A stretch of DNA of 64,000 bases from Notospermus geniculatus (taxonomy: Eukaryota; Nemertea; Pilidiophora; Heteronemertea; Lineidae): contig NMRB01000919.1 of NCBI GenBank assembly GCA_002633025.1, forward strand, positions 149,460-213,459, written 5' to 3'. Shown in pieces: positions 54,201 to 63,049 of the stretch. A model generated the notes under the pieces. It ran no database searches. It saw only the letters and a list, made by a program, of their open reading frames with translations, and was not told the DNA's origin. Every line of letters starts with the position of its first letter. The stretch's first letter is position 1. Both the position numbers and the translations under genes were made by a program.

Positions 54201-57200
54201 CCCATTTACACTGACAAATAAGAGGCAACTATCAGGGTATGAGGTTGATTATGTAGGTCAACCTCGCGTCAATTGATACCTGCTTCTGATTGGTCAAGTC
54301 ACCAGATGGGTGCAGGTGCAGCGCGGCAGTATCTATTCGAGTGGAAGAATGCTCAGTGGGCTTTTTTGGTATGTGCGAGACTATTTGACAAGTTGAAATA
54401 GAATTTGAATTAGAGATGATGCCAACATCCGGTACTCAAGGTTGAGATCAGAGTACCGGTACTGCACTCTCTGATGATGATTTTGATGACACCATTCACC
54501 AACATGCTAAAGATTCATCAAGAGAAAAACTCCAAATGGAGAAAATGACTAAGAGTGTACAAAATCAATCCCTGTCCCAGAGAAGTCAGAAGCACCACAG
54601 CAAAGCAAACTCTCTGACAATGACCTACATGTATCTTCATTTGGCTATGACCTAATCCCTTACCAACCGAGCTCAGACACAAAGCAGCAACCATGCAAAG
54701 AAACACCACAACACCATCCGTACAACAACATTATTTCCATCTGACTTACCAGCTCTTACCTGAACTTTGCACATGAGCAGTGACATGCTGGAATATATTG
54801 CACTGATAAATTCTTTGAGCTTTAAACTTTAAGTAATAAAATTTTCTGACATTTGTGAATTTAGAAATGGAGTTCCACAGGGTTGTCTGCTAGCCACCCC
54901 TCTAAAATGTGCAGTTCTCACAGAATTCAGAAGCAAACTACGGTTCAATGGTGTGACAGTAAATAAATAGCGAGTTCGATTTCTTGCACCTCGCTTGGGG
55001 AAGCTCGGATATCGCACATTTTGGAGCACGCGCAGTGAGGCCGAGTATTAACGAACGATGTCGCGCCTGGTTAGAGTAAAGTGTCATGGTGTCAGAAAGG
55101 GCCAAGTAAACGAACTTTCTCATGCCTGGCTCGAGTAAAGTGTCATGGCGCCAAAGCATTTCCTCTTTCTCCATTGGCTGAATCAGCTTCCCCTCCATCT
55201 TTTTCCGAAGTAACCGGCTCAGACGTCAGAGGGTTGCTCACTTGAGCCAGGCACGAGTAAGCGCGAGTTGTGACGTCAGAGCTAACAAGAACGCTGTGGC
55301 GCTTATTCGGGGAATCGCAGCGCTAGTAATCGAACACGCTTAAAGTAAAAACAAAGCTCTGTTAACAGCAAAAATTGGGGATCATCCAGAAATTCCTTGA
55401 CTCCATTTTCAATTATTTGCATTTATCACTACCTTTCTCTAAAAAAAATTGCAAATTGCAAACCATCACTTTTGTCTTGAATGAAACCAAGTTGTCACTT
55501 CTGGGTGATACCCTGGAAGGTTATAAAGTTAATAGGGATTGAGTACCTTTAAGTGCTTTCTATAGTTGTTATAGATGACAGCCAGGAGGATACTCATGAA
55601 TATATAGTTATTGATGAGCACGTATACGATGAAGAACAGTGCAAACCAGTTACTGTTGTCATAGCCAGGCATCCTACAAAATACAACAAACTGTATGTTA
55701 AGTTAGTGAATGGTTAGTAAGTTATACAATAAATTTGTTTTAAGCCATTAGGACCTGCAGATTTTTAAAAATTTCCATCTGTCACCCGCAGGATTTTTTC
55801 CGCATGACAAATTTATCTTCAGTTGACGTTTAGTTTACCGGTACACCTCTTTGGCCAGAGGGCAGGCTATGAAAGTGATGGTCTGTCAGGCGGATTGGGG
55901 CGTTAGGGGTTATGGCAAGCGGGGTGGGTTGGGGTGTTATGGGGGTTCTAGGACAACTTGCCCCGGATAACTCGCCCCTAGGACAACTCATCACTAGGAC
56001 AACTAGCCCCTAGGACAACTCACCTCTGGACGAGTTGTCCAGGGACAAGTTGTCCGGGTACCAGTTGTCCGGGTACCAATTGTCCGGGGGCAAATTGTCC
56101 TGGGGCGANTATGGGCCCTAAAGGGGTAAATTTAGATATTTCGTCCAGCTATCACCCACTTCTTTCGTTTGAGAGATAAGAGTGTCCACTTACATTACAT
56201 CTGGATTATTGGCAGTTGTGACAAGCACATAGAGATCCCAAATTGCCTCCAAGTAGTTGTCGAAGTACGGTGTTCCATTCCTGTAGGTGAGGTCACGTTT
56301 ATGGAACAGCTTGAGAGCGAGTAGTGCAAACAATGCAATGCAGAGCATGAAAAGAACAAGGACATTTAAAATGTCCAGAAGTGTTCGACGGATGTTTCTG
56401 AATGATCTTCTGATCTGAAAAGAAATGAAAATGGCAGTTTGATTGGCAACGAAAGCAAGAGGTGGCAGGCACCAAAGTTACCATTCACAACTCTGGCACC
56501 ATAGAGAGAGCATGCAGTGACTCATTGTGACATCACTTGACCACGCTGACATTCACGACAAAGTGTGCCTGCCATATGCAGATCGCACCATGGTTGAAGT
56601 CCTCACACACACTCCACTTGCGCTGATGACGAAGTGCACTACGTTGGTTGACGATGTCATTTGCCATCCAATATGGCGGATATACATGATAACATGACGC
56701 AATAACGTCACCTGCACCCTCTCTTTTGGTATCCAAAGACGTGGTGCACCACTGTTATTGGTAGGAACCAGCATGTACAATTATACATCTACAACAATGC
56801 ATCCATGTTCACACAAGTGTAATCTGGTCTCAGCGAAAGGGGCAGGAGAGGATAAAATATATTTCACTCATACATGTCATACCTGACGCCCGTCAGAAAA
56901 ATTGATGATGAACAATGGCCGCAGAGGGCGTGACCAACGAACAGCATAAGTGTCGTCGATGTTCACCCACACGATGTAACACAGCATATCCAACCACACC
57001 AGCTGTAGAGAAATGAAAACACAAATACATTATATCCTGATAAGATTTTAAGACCATACCAGTAGGCATATAAACATCTAATGGTGAAAGAGTAGGGACT
57101 CATTTAGCCTTCATACTGAATCGAGAGGTGGATACGACATTATAAGCTCGACAGACAATATTGCAGGAAGAAACCAGAACGCCCGGACAAAACATACGCT

Positions 57201-59124
57201 GTCAAAGAGAGACGCCCACTGTACCACATGAACAGCGAGTTCGACCAGGAATTGAACCCCGAACCTCCAAGGTGAAGGGCGCCGATGTTTCCATTACGCC
57301 ATTCTGACAGCCAGTGTTTGTACTGATGCAGGTATAACAGTGCAGAGACGGTTTGAAATACTGGTAATGCATACTCACCACTATACACACTAAGACTGTA
57401 ACATTCTTCTTATCTCTCCAGAACTTTCTTCCNCTAAACAGGGCGGTAAAATGACCTCTGAAGTTTGAACAGGGTGGTACCGCCCTGTAAAACTGGCCTG
57501 GCTAGAACACTGACAATGACGTCGGAGACATTGCACCAGAGTCAATCAATATCATTGCTAAATCATGGATTGCGTCACATCACCCCGTTTCAGATTGAGG
57601 TTCTGGTTGAGATTTCGGCAGAAGTGCAAAGATCTGCGAATTTGAGAATCGTCTATTCCGTCTCAGTGGCAAACAGACTTCAACCATGCTTACCCAATAC
57701 GGAGCCTCAAGACCAGGAACCGCTGGTTTTTCAAACAGAGCCAAAGCAAGGAGGACTAAGATGGCAGCGTACAGTAAACATCTAAAACCAATGCTGTTGT
57801 ACATTACATAAGATCTGTAAGGAAGAAAGGTACTGGTAAGAAACTTAAGGCCTCGAAAATAAGCAGGTTTACAGTATCAAATAGTGATGCAGTCAGAAGC
57901 CCTGACAGCCAAGTGGTTATCACGTCCGTTCAGCAAGCGGCAGGTACCGGGTTCGAATCTTGCCTGGGCCATATGGGATTTCATTTCCAGCTCTTCACGT
58001 CCATTGCATGGGACAGTAAGCCGTGGTGCCTTGTACCTTGTTTCTTTACAAGGGCAAGTAAAAGACCCCATCCAAGTGAGGAACACAGGTAGCTTGAGAT
58101 GGCGTCATCCGTACTTACCAGGGCCATGCTATGGCATCGGCCCTGACAGAAAAATCAAATACAAATGCAGTCAGTTACTTCTACACAACAACCATTCTTT
58201 TATGGTCTTCGTTAGCCTGTTCCTCTTTTGCACTCTCTCTTGGAAAGTGAATGAGAAAATGGCATTTGTATGTGGCACCATCATGATTTGTGCTGAGGTC
58301 AATCCCAGTGTGACTCATAAATATACATATCGGAGAATGCAAATAGCAAGCTAAACTTACCGTATTGACTGTGGATCTGTCTTGTACTCCACATTCCTGC
58401 CATTCATGGCATCTTTGATCAAGGTGGACACCAGTAGAAGATCCTGCAATTAATCAAGAAAAAATTATGTAAAATTTTGTAAACAACGATGTAAATATGA
58501 GAAAGGAATTTGATGACCACGAAGAAAAATACAATGGGCAAAAGGAGTTAATTCTTAAAGCATTGTCCTGAAACCAAAACAAAGTGAATCAGCATCAACA
58601 TTAACCTTTCACAGCCTAAGCATGGAAAGCAGCAAAAGCTGATTAGGCCTAAACGAGATAAAACAGACATTCATTGGAAAGACCTCACCGTGTCCTTTTT
58701 TCAATGAGTACCAATTTGACTGTGAGAGGGATGCTGTGACTTTTAGAATCTAGAAAATTTTTCTGTCATTGCCAATGAAACAGTGCGGGGGTTTAAATGG
58801 CAATGTATTTCCAACTTTCTTTGAATTACATTGATGAGTCTGTGCAGTATAGGCAATATACTGAAATGAAATACCAACATGACCGATATTTTAAACACTA
58901 AATTTAAGCAGTATTCTTACAGTATATCTAACTGGCGTGTCTTCTGTTCGCCGGTTTTGATGCTCGATTCCAATATCAACTCCTTCTGGATCTTTATTGA
59001 AAGACACCCCCATTGGTGGAATTGTGAAATGATCAACATCATCCAGTGTGTTCTGTCGTTTCTGGAAAACGTTCAGTTTATTTTGTATGCTCGATGATAC
59101 CACTCTCCAGCGTAGTGCAGCCAT
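42156..59124 (-). CDS. TPCN3: Two-pore channel, TPC3-like (17 exons recognised, one missing)
   Basis: Two-pore channels are dimers of a two-domain, twelve-helix cation channel in endolysosomal or plasma membranes. Seventeen minus-strand exons give about 913 residues. Domain I has S1, S3-S4, the PI(3,5)P2-site pattern IRRSFRNIRR, and filter TTANNPDV with S6. The linker has a full EF-hand loop DENNDGYIEKRE. Domain II has S1-S2, GLWNIFDFLVIG (S3), LRVLRIIKIM (S4), the pore FNDILKAFVILFELMYVNQW, and S6 (AARLYFISFHMLCVLLVLN). After FVAFVLEAFILEY comes a long Ser/Pro tail. VNQW and the CGN...YC pore loop suggest TPC3 over TPC1/2, from memory only. S2 of domain I is missing at the n at 57433. The exon 13/14 junction is unresolved. 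Stop TAA at 42156-42158. Confidence 0.88.
42620..43548 (+). repeat. AGCTCACC/GACGACGG family repeat with three ~145-bp tandem units
   Basis: It starts GCCAGGGCCATTGTGCTCAC. Three units each carry TTTTTCAAGATGGC and CTGGCGGCCATATTTG. They are followed by GTGACCTTGAAAAGTAGGTC, the GAC/GGAC array and the end palindrome CTCACCTCACAGAGGTGAGC. Same architecture as 18480-19968. Confidence 0.7.
43729..43860. mobile_element. 132-bp foldback MITE, intact
   Basis: GCTCAAGTAGAGTATAGCGG and ACCAAGCCATGGGAAGTG are mirrored almost exactly. Intact sister of the interrupted copy at 17408-18165. Confidence 0.75.
44008..44477 (-). CDS. TPCN3: TPC exon 16 (Ser/Pro-rich cytosolic tail)
   Basis: 470 nt. A basic start (KKEKMRLGKKGDKDD) is followed by imperfect 13-16 residue repeats built on SPSVTSPAS, then an Ala-rich stretch and PSFLHQEGIKFHLKKH. 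The repeats hold many Ser-Pro sites, possible proline-directed phosphorylation sites. Acceptor ACATTTTCAG, donor A|GTAAGT. Confidence 0.88.
44745..44825 (-). repeat. tRNA-like SINE head
   Basis: On the minus strand: GTGGCACAGTGGTTGAGCG (A box) and GGTTCGATTCC (B box). No CCA or closed cloverleaf is evident. It ends 8 bp from TPC exon 15. Confidence 0.45.
44833..44946 (-). CDS. TPCN3: TPC exon 15
   Basis: 114 nt: IFVAFVLEAFILEYNLSAGK then IESALETKIKEMGLDIK. FVAFVLEAF is the conserved end of the second S6. Acceptor CTCATTTCAG, donor AG|GTAATT. Confidence 0.96.
44978..45194. mobile_element. CTCAAATTCGCAGATCTGCGCAC MITE, copy 1
   Basis: TCTCAAATTCACAGATCTGC and GCACTTCCGCCGCAGCGAAA are mirrored on the right. 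Other copies lie at 48426-48656, 57540-57652 (half) and 63929-64000 (cut by the window end). Confidence 0.75.
45278..45494 (+). repeat. 72-bp tandem repeat x 3
   Basis: Units start at 45278, 45350 and 45422 with GCCATTGGGACCACACTGCA; only a few substitutions differ. It ends about 45 bp from TPC exon 14. The unit is a multiple of three, so several frames stay open by chance. Confidence 0.9.
45539..45620 (-). CDS. TPCN3: TPC exon 14 (domain II S6)
   Basis: GFVLVTNTAARLYFISFH then MLCVLLVLN. Two acceptors are possible (GACAG| or GACAGAG|, two bases apart). Only the second fits phase 0 from exon 13, with the high end then at 45618. Donor AA|GTAAGT. Confidence 0.9.
45640..46640. other. TPC intron DNA, no feature seen
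   Basis: Unique-looking AT-rich intron sequence. No exon or clear repeat was found, though a small missing channel exon cannot be excluded here. Confidence 0.4.
46726..46998 (-). CDS. TPCN3: TPC exon 13 (domain II S5 and pore)
   Basis: 273 nt, acceptor AACTTCTATTTACAG at 46999-47013. IFYYIYAIIGIEVFNG, CGNKALNGSAFF, YCSNNFNDILKAFVILFELM, VNQWHDIL. The best donor (CAG|GTAAGA) adds SRLKIANRQ, about 13 residues more than relatives have here. The open frame that continues upstream to 47124 is repeat DNA, not exon. Confidence 0.93.
47036..47870. mobile_element. Outer foldback element beside TPC exon 13
   Basis: The left arm (47036-47120: AAGTCCGGCAACTTCTAAGC, ATGGAATGCGGAAGTCAGG) is mirrored at 47803-47870. 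A related single arm lies at 63850-63920. The left arm starts 37 bp upstream of the exon 13 acceptor. It holds a nested insertion. Confidence 0.65.
47127..47693. mobile_element. 567-bp nested element with 7-bp target duplication ATCACAC
   Basis: CACGGACCTGTATACTGACG and GGATAGGCAACTC are mirrored at the right end. ATCACAC precedes (47120-47126) and follows (47694-47700) it. There is no open transposase frame. Confidence 0.75.
48426..48656. mobile_element. CTCAAATTCGCAGATC MITE, copy 2
   Basis: TTCGCAGACCTGCGCACTTC and its mirror GAAGTGCGCAGATC; inner CTGAAACCAGCTGATGTGAC. 120 bp from TPC exon 12. Confidence 0.7.
48777..48928 (-). CDS. TPCN3: TPC exon 12 (domain II S4 and S4-S5)
   Basis: 152 nt: LDILFVLRVLRIIKIMGSIE and ITTIMNIGPSIITYGGVVF. 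Two Arg and one Lys at three-residue spacing form the voltage sensor. Donor TTT|GTGAGT, phase 0. Confidence 0.96.
49102..49166 (-). CDS. TPCN3: TPC exon 11 (domain II S3)
   Basis: 65 nt: FDFLVIGSALIATSIEAIEN then D. WN-IFDF across the junction is a family signature. Acceptor TATTCCAG, donor A|GTAAGT. Confidence 0.94.
49284..49530 (+). mobile_element. tRNA-derived SINE, family 1, copy 3
   Basis: Degenerate head GATAGCCTAGTGGTTGTAAC, body GTGGTGCCTTGTACCTTGTG and tail GGCCAACAATGCTATGGCTT. Confidence 0.6.
49825..49989 (-). CDS. TPCN3: TPC exon 10 (domain II S1-S2)
   Basis: 165 nt: FFRYFFDLCILGNAVIIGLS, FFLALFTLEILLKMYTYG and RRFFRGLWN. Acceptor ATTTTTCAG, donor AT|GTGAGT. Confidence 0.96.
50165..50342 (-). 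repeat. GGATCCGCGC-type interspersed repeat
   Basis: GGGGCGGATCCAG at one end and GGATCCGCGCCTGA at the other, with AATTTCATGGTCAATTTTA inside, as at 10427. Confidence 0.45.
50818..50965. mobile_element. 148-bp foldback element
   Basis: ATTCGTTGGCTGAGGATTGA and ATGTCCATTTTTAAC are mirrored. Between TPC exons 9 and 10. Confidence 0.65.
50998..51050 (+). repeat. TACATG hexamer microsatellite
   Basis: Repeated ACATGTAC/TTGTAC words, self-complementary throughout. Confidence 0.75.
51073..51201. mobile_element. 129-bp hairpin MITE
   Basis: ATCCTGAGAACACCAGGGGG is mirrored by CCCCTGATGTTCTCAGGAT; kin to 34303-34407. It ends 70 bp from TPC exon 9. Confidence 0.65.
51270..51414 (-). CDS. TPCN3: TPC exon 9 (EF-hand end and linker)
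   Basis: 145 nt: EKREFLKVADLLNVEVTEVK and a four-cysteine segment CLEKCMPTCY. It completes the twelve-residue loop with Asp, Asn, Asp, Tyr, Glu and Glu at the coordinating positions. Donor AA|GTGAGT. Confidence 0.92.
51522..51780. mobile_element. Compound foldback
   Basis: The outer ends CTGGGGCCATATTTAT/ATAAATACGGCCCCAG enclose two successive hairpins, 51535-51652 (GCGTTCACGCAAATCTATTG) and 51656-51765 (TTTCCGTTTGACGGGCGCGA). Confidence 0.65.
52382..52583 (-). CDS. TPCN3: TPC exon 8 (linker, first part of EF hand)
   Basis: 202 nt: NEVRTYVYSKRRVLGRAFDI, TEKIWRMLMKVV, QVDLLLYVLDENNDGYI. It ends inside the EF-hand loop at G|GTAGGG. Confidence 0.93.
52634..52832. mobile_element. TGTGACC-family MITE, copy 3
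   Basis: TGTGACCCACTCTGGCAAAA is mirrored by TTTTGCCAGAGCGGTTCACA. Begins 50 bp upstream of TPC exon 8. Confidence 0.7.
53332..53519. mobile_element. GTGAGGCAGTCTAGG MITE, copy 2
   Basis: The left end GTGAGGCAGTCTAGGAAAAC is mirrored by TTTTCCTAGACTGCCACAC. The body is in inverse orientation to the copies at 22569 and 60003. Confidence 0.75.
53548..53855. mobile_element. Foldback element with ~65-bp arms
   Basis: CATCTTCGATAATCGAAGGG, GATCTGCTCACCACT and CACATCACCCTTCGAGAA are mirrored at 53790-53855. The frame at 53539-53865 is an artefact of it. Confidence 0.75.
53970..54050 (-). repeat. tRNA-like SINE head
   Basis: On the minus strand: GTGCAGTGGCTAGGGCATGG and GGTTTGATTCCC. The region 54060-55540 otherwise shows only weak inverted words (AGTAAAGTGTCATGG repeated at 55075 and 55135). 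Confidence 0.45.
55547..55673 (-). CDS. TPCN3: TPC exon 7 (domain I S6)
   Basis: 127 nt: MPGYDNSNWFALFFIVYVLI then FMSILLAVIYNNYRKHLK. Acceptor weak but usable (TTTTGTAG), donor AAG|GTACTC, phase 0. Confidence 0.95.
55945..56108 (+). repeat. Two opposed minisatellites on GGACAACT/AGTTGTCC
   Basis: Five CTAGGACAACT-type units are followed by five AGTTGTCCGGGTACC-type units in inverse orientation, ending at an n at 56109. Between TPC exons 6 and 7. Confidence 0.75.
56194..56414 (-). CDS. TPCN3: TPC exon 6 (domain I S4-S5 linker, S5, filter)
   Basis: 221 nt: IRRSFRNIRRTLLD, S5, YLEAIWDLYVLVTTANNPDV. R-R-x-x-R matches the phosphoinositide site of TPC1. TTANNPDV is the first selectivity filter. 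Donor AT|GTAAGT. Confidence 0.97.
56883..57002 (-). CDS. TPCN3: TPC exon 5 (domain I S3-S4)
   Basis: 120 nt: LVWLDMLCYIVWVNIDDTYA then RWSRPLRPLFIINFSDGRQ. Arginines RPLRPL mark S4. Acceptor TTCTCTACAG, donor CAG|GTATGA. Confidence 0.94.
57228..57310 (-). repeat. tRNA-like SINE head
   Basis: On the minus strand: TGGCGTAATGGAAACATCGG and GGTTCAATTCCTGG. No closed cloverleaf. Confidence 0.45.
57379..57432 (-). CDS. TPCN3: TPC exon 4, 5' part lost at an n (start of domain I S3)
   Basis: GRKFWRDKKNVTVLVCIV followed by donor GTG|GTGAGT, phase 0. The S2 helix that should precede it is absent from 57433-57693, which holds a repeat and a short GGGCGGTA inverted pair around the n. Confidence 0.8.
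57540..57652. mobile_element. CTCAAATTCGCAGATC MITE, half copy
   Basis: Right half only: GGTTGAGATTTCGGCAGAAG and GATCTGCGAATTTGAGAATC. It occupies the interval where the missing S2 exon should lie. Confidence 0.6.
57694..57814 (-). CDS. TPCN3: TPC exon 3 (domain I S1)
   Basis: 121 nt: SYVMYNSIGF then LLYAAILVLLALALFEKP, a transmembrane helix followed by the family's E-x-P. Acceptor TTCTTCCTTACAG, donor TGG|GTAAGC, phase 0. Confidence 0.92.
57893..58165 (+). mobile_element. tRNA-derived SINE, family 1, copy 4 (best preserved)
   Basis: Head CCAAGTGGTTATCACG with B box GGGTTCGAATCTTGCC, body CATGGGACAGTAAGCCGTGG and GGCAAGTAAAAGACCCCATC, tail GGCCCTGACAGAAAAATCAA. Confidence 0.7.
58361..58443 (-). 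CDS. TPCN3: TPC exon 2
   Basis: 83 nt: DLLLVSTLIKDAMNGRNVEY then KTDPQSI. It resembles the pre-S1 helix A-x-x-IEDAI-x-x-R of the family. Acceptor TTAATTGCAG, donor CG|GTAAGT. Confidence 0.85.
58921..59124 (-). CDS. TPCN3: TPC exon 1 (probable start)
   Basis: 204 nt from ATG at 59124: MAALRWRVVSSSIQNKLN and a polar N-terminus ending TPVRYT|GTAAGA, phase 0, as exon 2 needs. The frame is open 17 codons further up to an in-frame TGA. No motif proves it; phase and position support it. Confidence 0.6.
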
Positions 59125-60002
59125 CTCAAACTGTCTGTTTGTTTCTCGATCAGCAGAATGTTCGTTGTGTCAAAGTATAAGCAAGACTGGAAAAGAAGGA
59201 ACACTATGTTATGTTGAAATTAGTTATTGTTTGTTGTAAGATCAACAGGGACTACTCCCTAAACCTATCATCAGCATTTGGCAGTCTTTCTGACCAATAG
59301 CATTTAGTCATGAGATCAGGTCATGTCCAGTTCAGATGTCATTCCTCAGTTGAGACCACGCGCTCATTGAAGCCACACACTAGCTTGTGAGTGCTTTGAC
59401 ACGAACGCCACGTGCTCCATTCTGGTTCACCATAGTTTATGAGTTCAGGGTTCAAAGTTCATGACCATTTGGTCTAAAATGCGACTTGGATTTTGCTCTG
59501 TGCGACCCGAAAATTTGATGTCCTAATGCATTTTGTATTGTGTGCGACTTGATTTTTTGGCCTGTGCGACCAAAATCTGCTTTTTCAGAATATGAACTTT
59601 GATCCCTGGAGTTCCTCCAGACTGTATTTGTATGTTCATGATGATACGTGGATACCAAGAATAAAAGGAACGACACGATATTCTCTTCGGACTTCCTGTA
59701 TTTCCTCAGCATCGTTCCAGTGAACACTACATGGTCTCAGCTATCCCCAACGGATGAACGACAGTCCATGATATGCACGGAGGAAACCCCCACGACGGTA
59801 CCTTCATCGTCATGTTTCAGAGAAGGACGATGAAAATATGACAACTAATTGTCAGTGCAAATAGGCATATTCAGAATCCAGACATAGCAACTCTCACCAA
59901 CAGGCCAGTCGCGAGACTGGCTAGACTAAAAGACAATACGTGCATCAGTCAACACATTCAATGACAAATGGGGCCGAGGAACATCTTATTTCTCGGCACC
60001 TT

Positions 60003-60207
60003 GTGTGGCGGTCTAGGAAAACCCATCGGAAGTCGCTGAGCATGCTGAGTGATCAACAAGGGTTGTTCGTTTGCCTGTGCATTGATCTGCTACTGTTCAC
60101 CTGTTACGTACATGTATTACATTTCAGCTATTGAAATGTTTGGGTTCACCAAGGCCAACACTTTCCTCAAACGCGACATCCAACGGGTTTTCCTAGACCG
60201 CCTCACA
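60003..60207. mobile_element. GTGAGGCAGTCTAGG MITE, copy 3
   Basis: GTGTGGCGGTCTAGGAAAAC is mirrored by TTTTCCTAGACCGCCTCAC. Intact reference for the interrupted copy at 22569. Confidence 0.75.
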
Positions 60208-60209
60208 TA

Positions 60210-61260
60210 TTATCAGATTATAACATAACGTAAACAAGCAGATGTATTGATGCATGAACGATTATCCATTATGATTAACAGTGCTAAGGTACAAATCAAA
60301 TGACTTTTTCCCTTCAAACTGAATGTTGTTCAGTAGGCCCTACCTAAGCACACCCACTAAAAACGTATGCACACTACAACGGAACGAGAGTTCCCCAGTA
60401 CATTACATAACATAGGCCTAGCAGGCCTACATACATACACATGGTATAGTACACCACTACCATACGGTACTACTCACACTACACTGTCACTCGTTCGTAT
60501 CTCACGTCACCAAAATCATGATTATTAGGCCTATGTCTCAGCAGAAGCAGCGTCACGCAGTAAGGGGAGCACACCGCGAGCGCGCATCGCATGTCGCCTT
60601 ATTCTGATGCAAATGTGACAAAAAGAACATCAAGACCAAGCATTCCAAGGGGGCGTGTTCACCACCAGGGCGCTGACATTTTATGATCATGTGACTCCGT
60701 TTTATACCACCCCGACCTCTTGACCCCGTCTGCATATCATTATCACTCGGAATTGCCGATCTGTCCCGAATGATTCCGAGCAAAATGGGAATTATTGCCA
60801 GTGCTTTCGTCTAGAATTACGTCATCTTTATGTCGTAACCGCTGAAAAAAGGCAAGGGGGTAACTGAAAATGTTCATTCTGTTGAAGATGTGTCTTCCAT
60901 CCATAGAGCGGATTCAATCTGAAAATCGCCCAACTCGACGGATCGGCAATGGGAAAACATTTTCTCCTAATTTGAGAAATTCAAAAATTCCCTCAAAATT
61001 CCAAAATTTCACACTTCTTATTTTCCACTTTTATTTCTTTTACCGGTACTCCATTCTTATCATCATTATGATAAACTGTAAATAATTGCACTTGCGCTTC
61101 TTCCACCATATGGACTGATGGATACACAGGATGCAGAATTTTCCTGACTGAGTGATAACAAAATGGTCCCCACACTTGTGGTGTGGGGACCATAATAAAA
61201 ACCTCCCTCCCGACCCTGAAAAACTAAAGTGCCCGGACGCTAAACAAGTAATTTTTTTAT
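60210..61260. other. Upstream of the channel gene, no gene seen
   Basis: A CpG-richer patch at 60540-60790 might belong to a promoter, but no motif or exon supports it. Confidence 0.3.
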
Positions 61261-61263
61261 CTG

Positions 61264-61340
61264 GCCTAAAATTGACAAACAGTGGTCTCAACCTGCCAAG
61301 CTAAGAGCGACATGCGTCTGCTTTTGCCAGTGCGGGTCAC
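61264..61340. mobile_element. TGTGACC-family MITE, half copy
   Basis: GGTCTCAACCTGCCAAGCTA and TTTTGCCAGTGCGGGTCACA, the right half of the family. The stretch 61345-62270 holds nothing recognisable. Confidence 0.55.
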
Positions 61341-62274
61341 AAATAACTGAGGTAAAGATGTTTTCTGCCATTTATCGCTTTTATTCTCTAGTCTGTACAA
61401 TGTACAATAATGATATTAGAAAGTCAAATAATTTTCTATACATGGGACATTCTCACTTATGTCAATGCCAAAATATGATAAAGATAAGTGACTTTGGTTG
61501 CAGAATATGAGACCCACCTCCTGATATCCCCGACACTGCCAGCTGTCAGTGTTAAATTTCCTACAGAACAACATTTGGCAGCACATACCAGTCCAGATTT
61601 CATTGAAATAATCCCTGACCCAAGGTTAAACTGCATAGTGTACATCAATTATGTGTAAAGCATGAAAAAGCACAGGCTTTCTCTGGCTGCTCTTGTTTCC
61701 TCCTGCTTTATGTACAGATTGTCCAATATTGTATATAGAATCGATGAATACCAGGGTAGGTATTTCACTCTTGATGCAAAATTTTATTGACATCTTTGAA
61801 GGCAAAGTGAACATTAAAGCGATGTACGCGAGCCCTGCAGTTACTGCAGATTGACTTTCAACGATTTTTATGTGCATGCAAATTGTCATTCTCAATTTCA
61901 ATTTCCCAGTCTAAGGTAAGCGAACACTTCAAAGCAAGATGTTCTTATTTATATTCACAATTTCAATTTCCCATGACATCCTCTAAGGTAAATTAAACAT
62001 CTATCCCTTCAAGGCTAAATGTTTCTTTTCAATTTTCCAATTTCTGGAACAGAAAATAACTTCTTGTTGTGTAGTCCTGGTGACATACCCATGACCTACT
62101 GGTAGTCTATTTGATGCTGGTGAAGGTAAATTTGGGTTGGACGGAACATGCAGGACGGAATACATCACCAGATACTGTTTCTGCTGGGAAGCAAAGTGAT
62201 ACTCCATACTCTGTACCGTGTTCTAGGCCTAGAACACTGTCGAAAAATTTACTGAGGGTGTCAGAAGATCTGTA

Positions 62275-62460
62275 CATTCACTGTCCACAGCACCGGGCAT
62301 GCACTGTACACTTTTGATCCACAGCACTGGGCATGCACTTTACAAATTTGATCCACAGCACTGGGCATGCACTTTACAAATTTGATCCACAGCAATGGGC
62401 ATGCACTGTACATTTTGATCTACAGCACTGTCCATGGCACTGGACATTTTTGATCCTGAG
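62275..62460 (+). repeat. Minisatellite, 34 bp x ~5
   Basis: The unit CCACAGCACTGGGCATGCAC plus TTTACAAATTTGAT; the last units are diverged. Confidence 0.8.
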
Positions 62461-62997
62461 CTTATTCTCAAATGGGTCCATTAATCATTAACAAATAAGT
62501 ACATCACTGAATGCAATTTTCTGTACAATATCGGATCACAATCCCTGAACTGCACGGGCTATCTCATCTTTTGCGACCAAATCAACTGACACAATCTCAT
62601 CCCAAAAATATTTGGGGATGAAACTGGTTTTGCATTAAATCAGTACATTAAGTAATACATGTACAAAATAGATTACACATATGTAATATAGCAACATCTG
62701 CTTTGCAGTTGCATTAATAAACAGATGCCACTGATTCTTGACTACAAAGCATTGGCTGGCTTCTTTAATGTACATTTTGAATTCTCTTTGACATTGTGAA
62801 CTGTTACTACACCTTCAGTTTCTGCTCTAGGAGCATACACATGTAGTCTTAAGGGCCGTATTCACGGACCGCACTTTAGCCTAAGTATCAGACAGACAGA
62901 CAGACAGCATCGGTCAACTTATTTAATACATTTTCCTTCACTGCAAAAGTTGACGAAAGCTCAAGCAGGTTTGTTGATTCATACAGCTACCGGAACA

Positions 62998-63049
62998 TTA
63001 ACTGGCCTCTCTCTATGCTTCAGTGAAGAGTCGAGAGAGGCCAGTTAAT
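62998..63049. repeat. Hairpin
   Basis: ATTAACTGGCCTCTCTC is mirrored by GAGAGAGGCCAGTTAAT with an 18-base loop. Confidence 0.6.

Noticed and set aside
59640-59850. Additional 5' channel exon
   Set aside because: A minus-strand frame with some polar residues exists, but no splice pair and phase fits exon 1.
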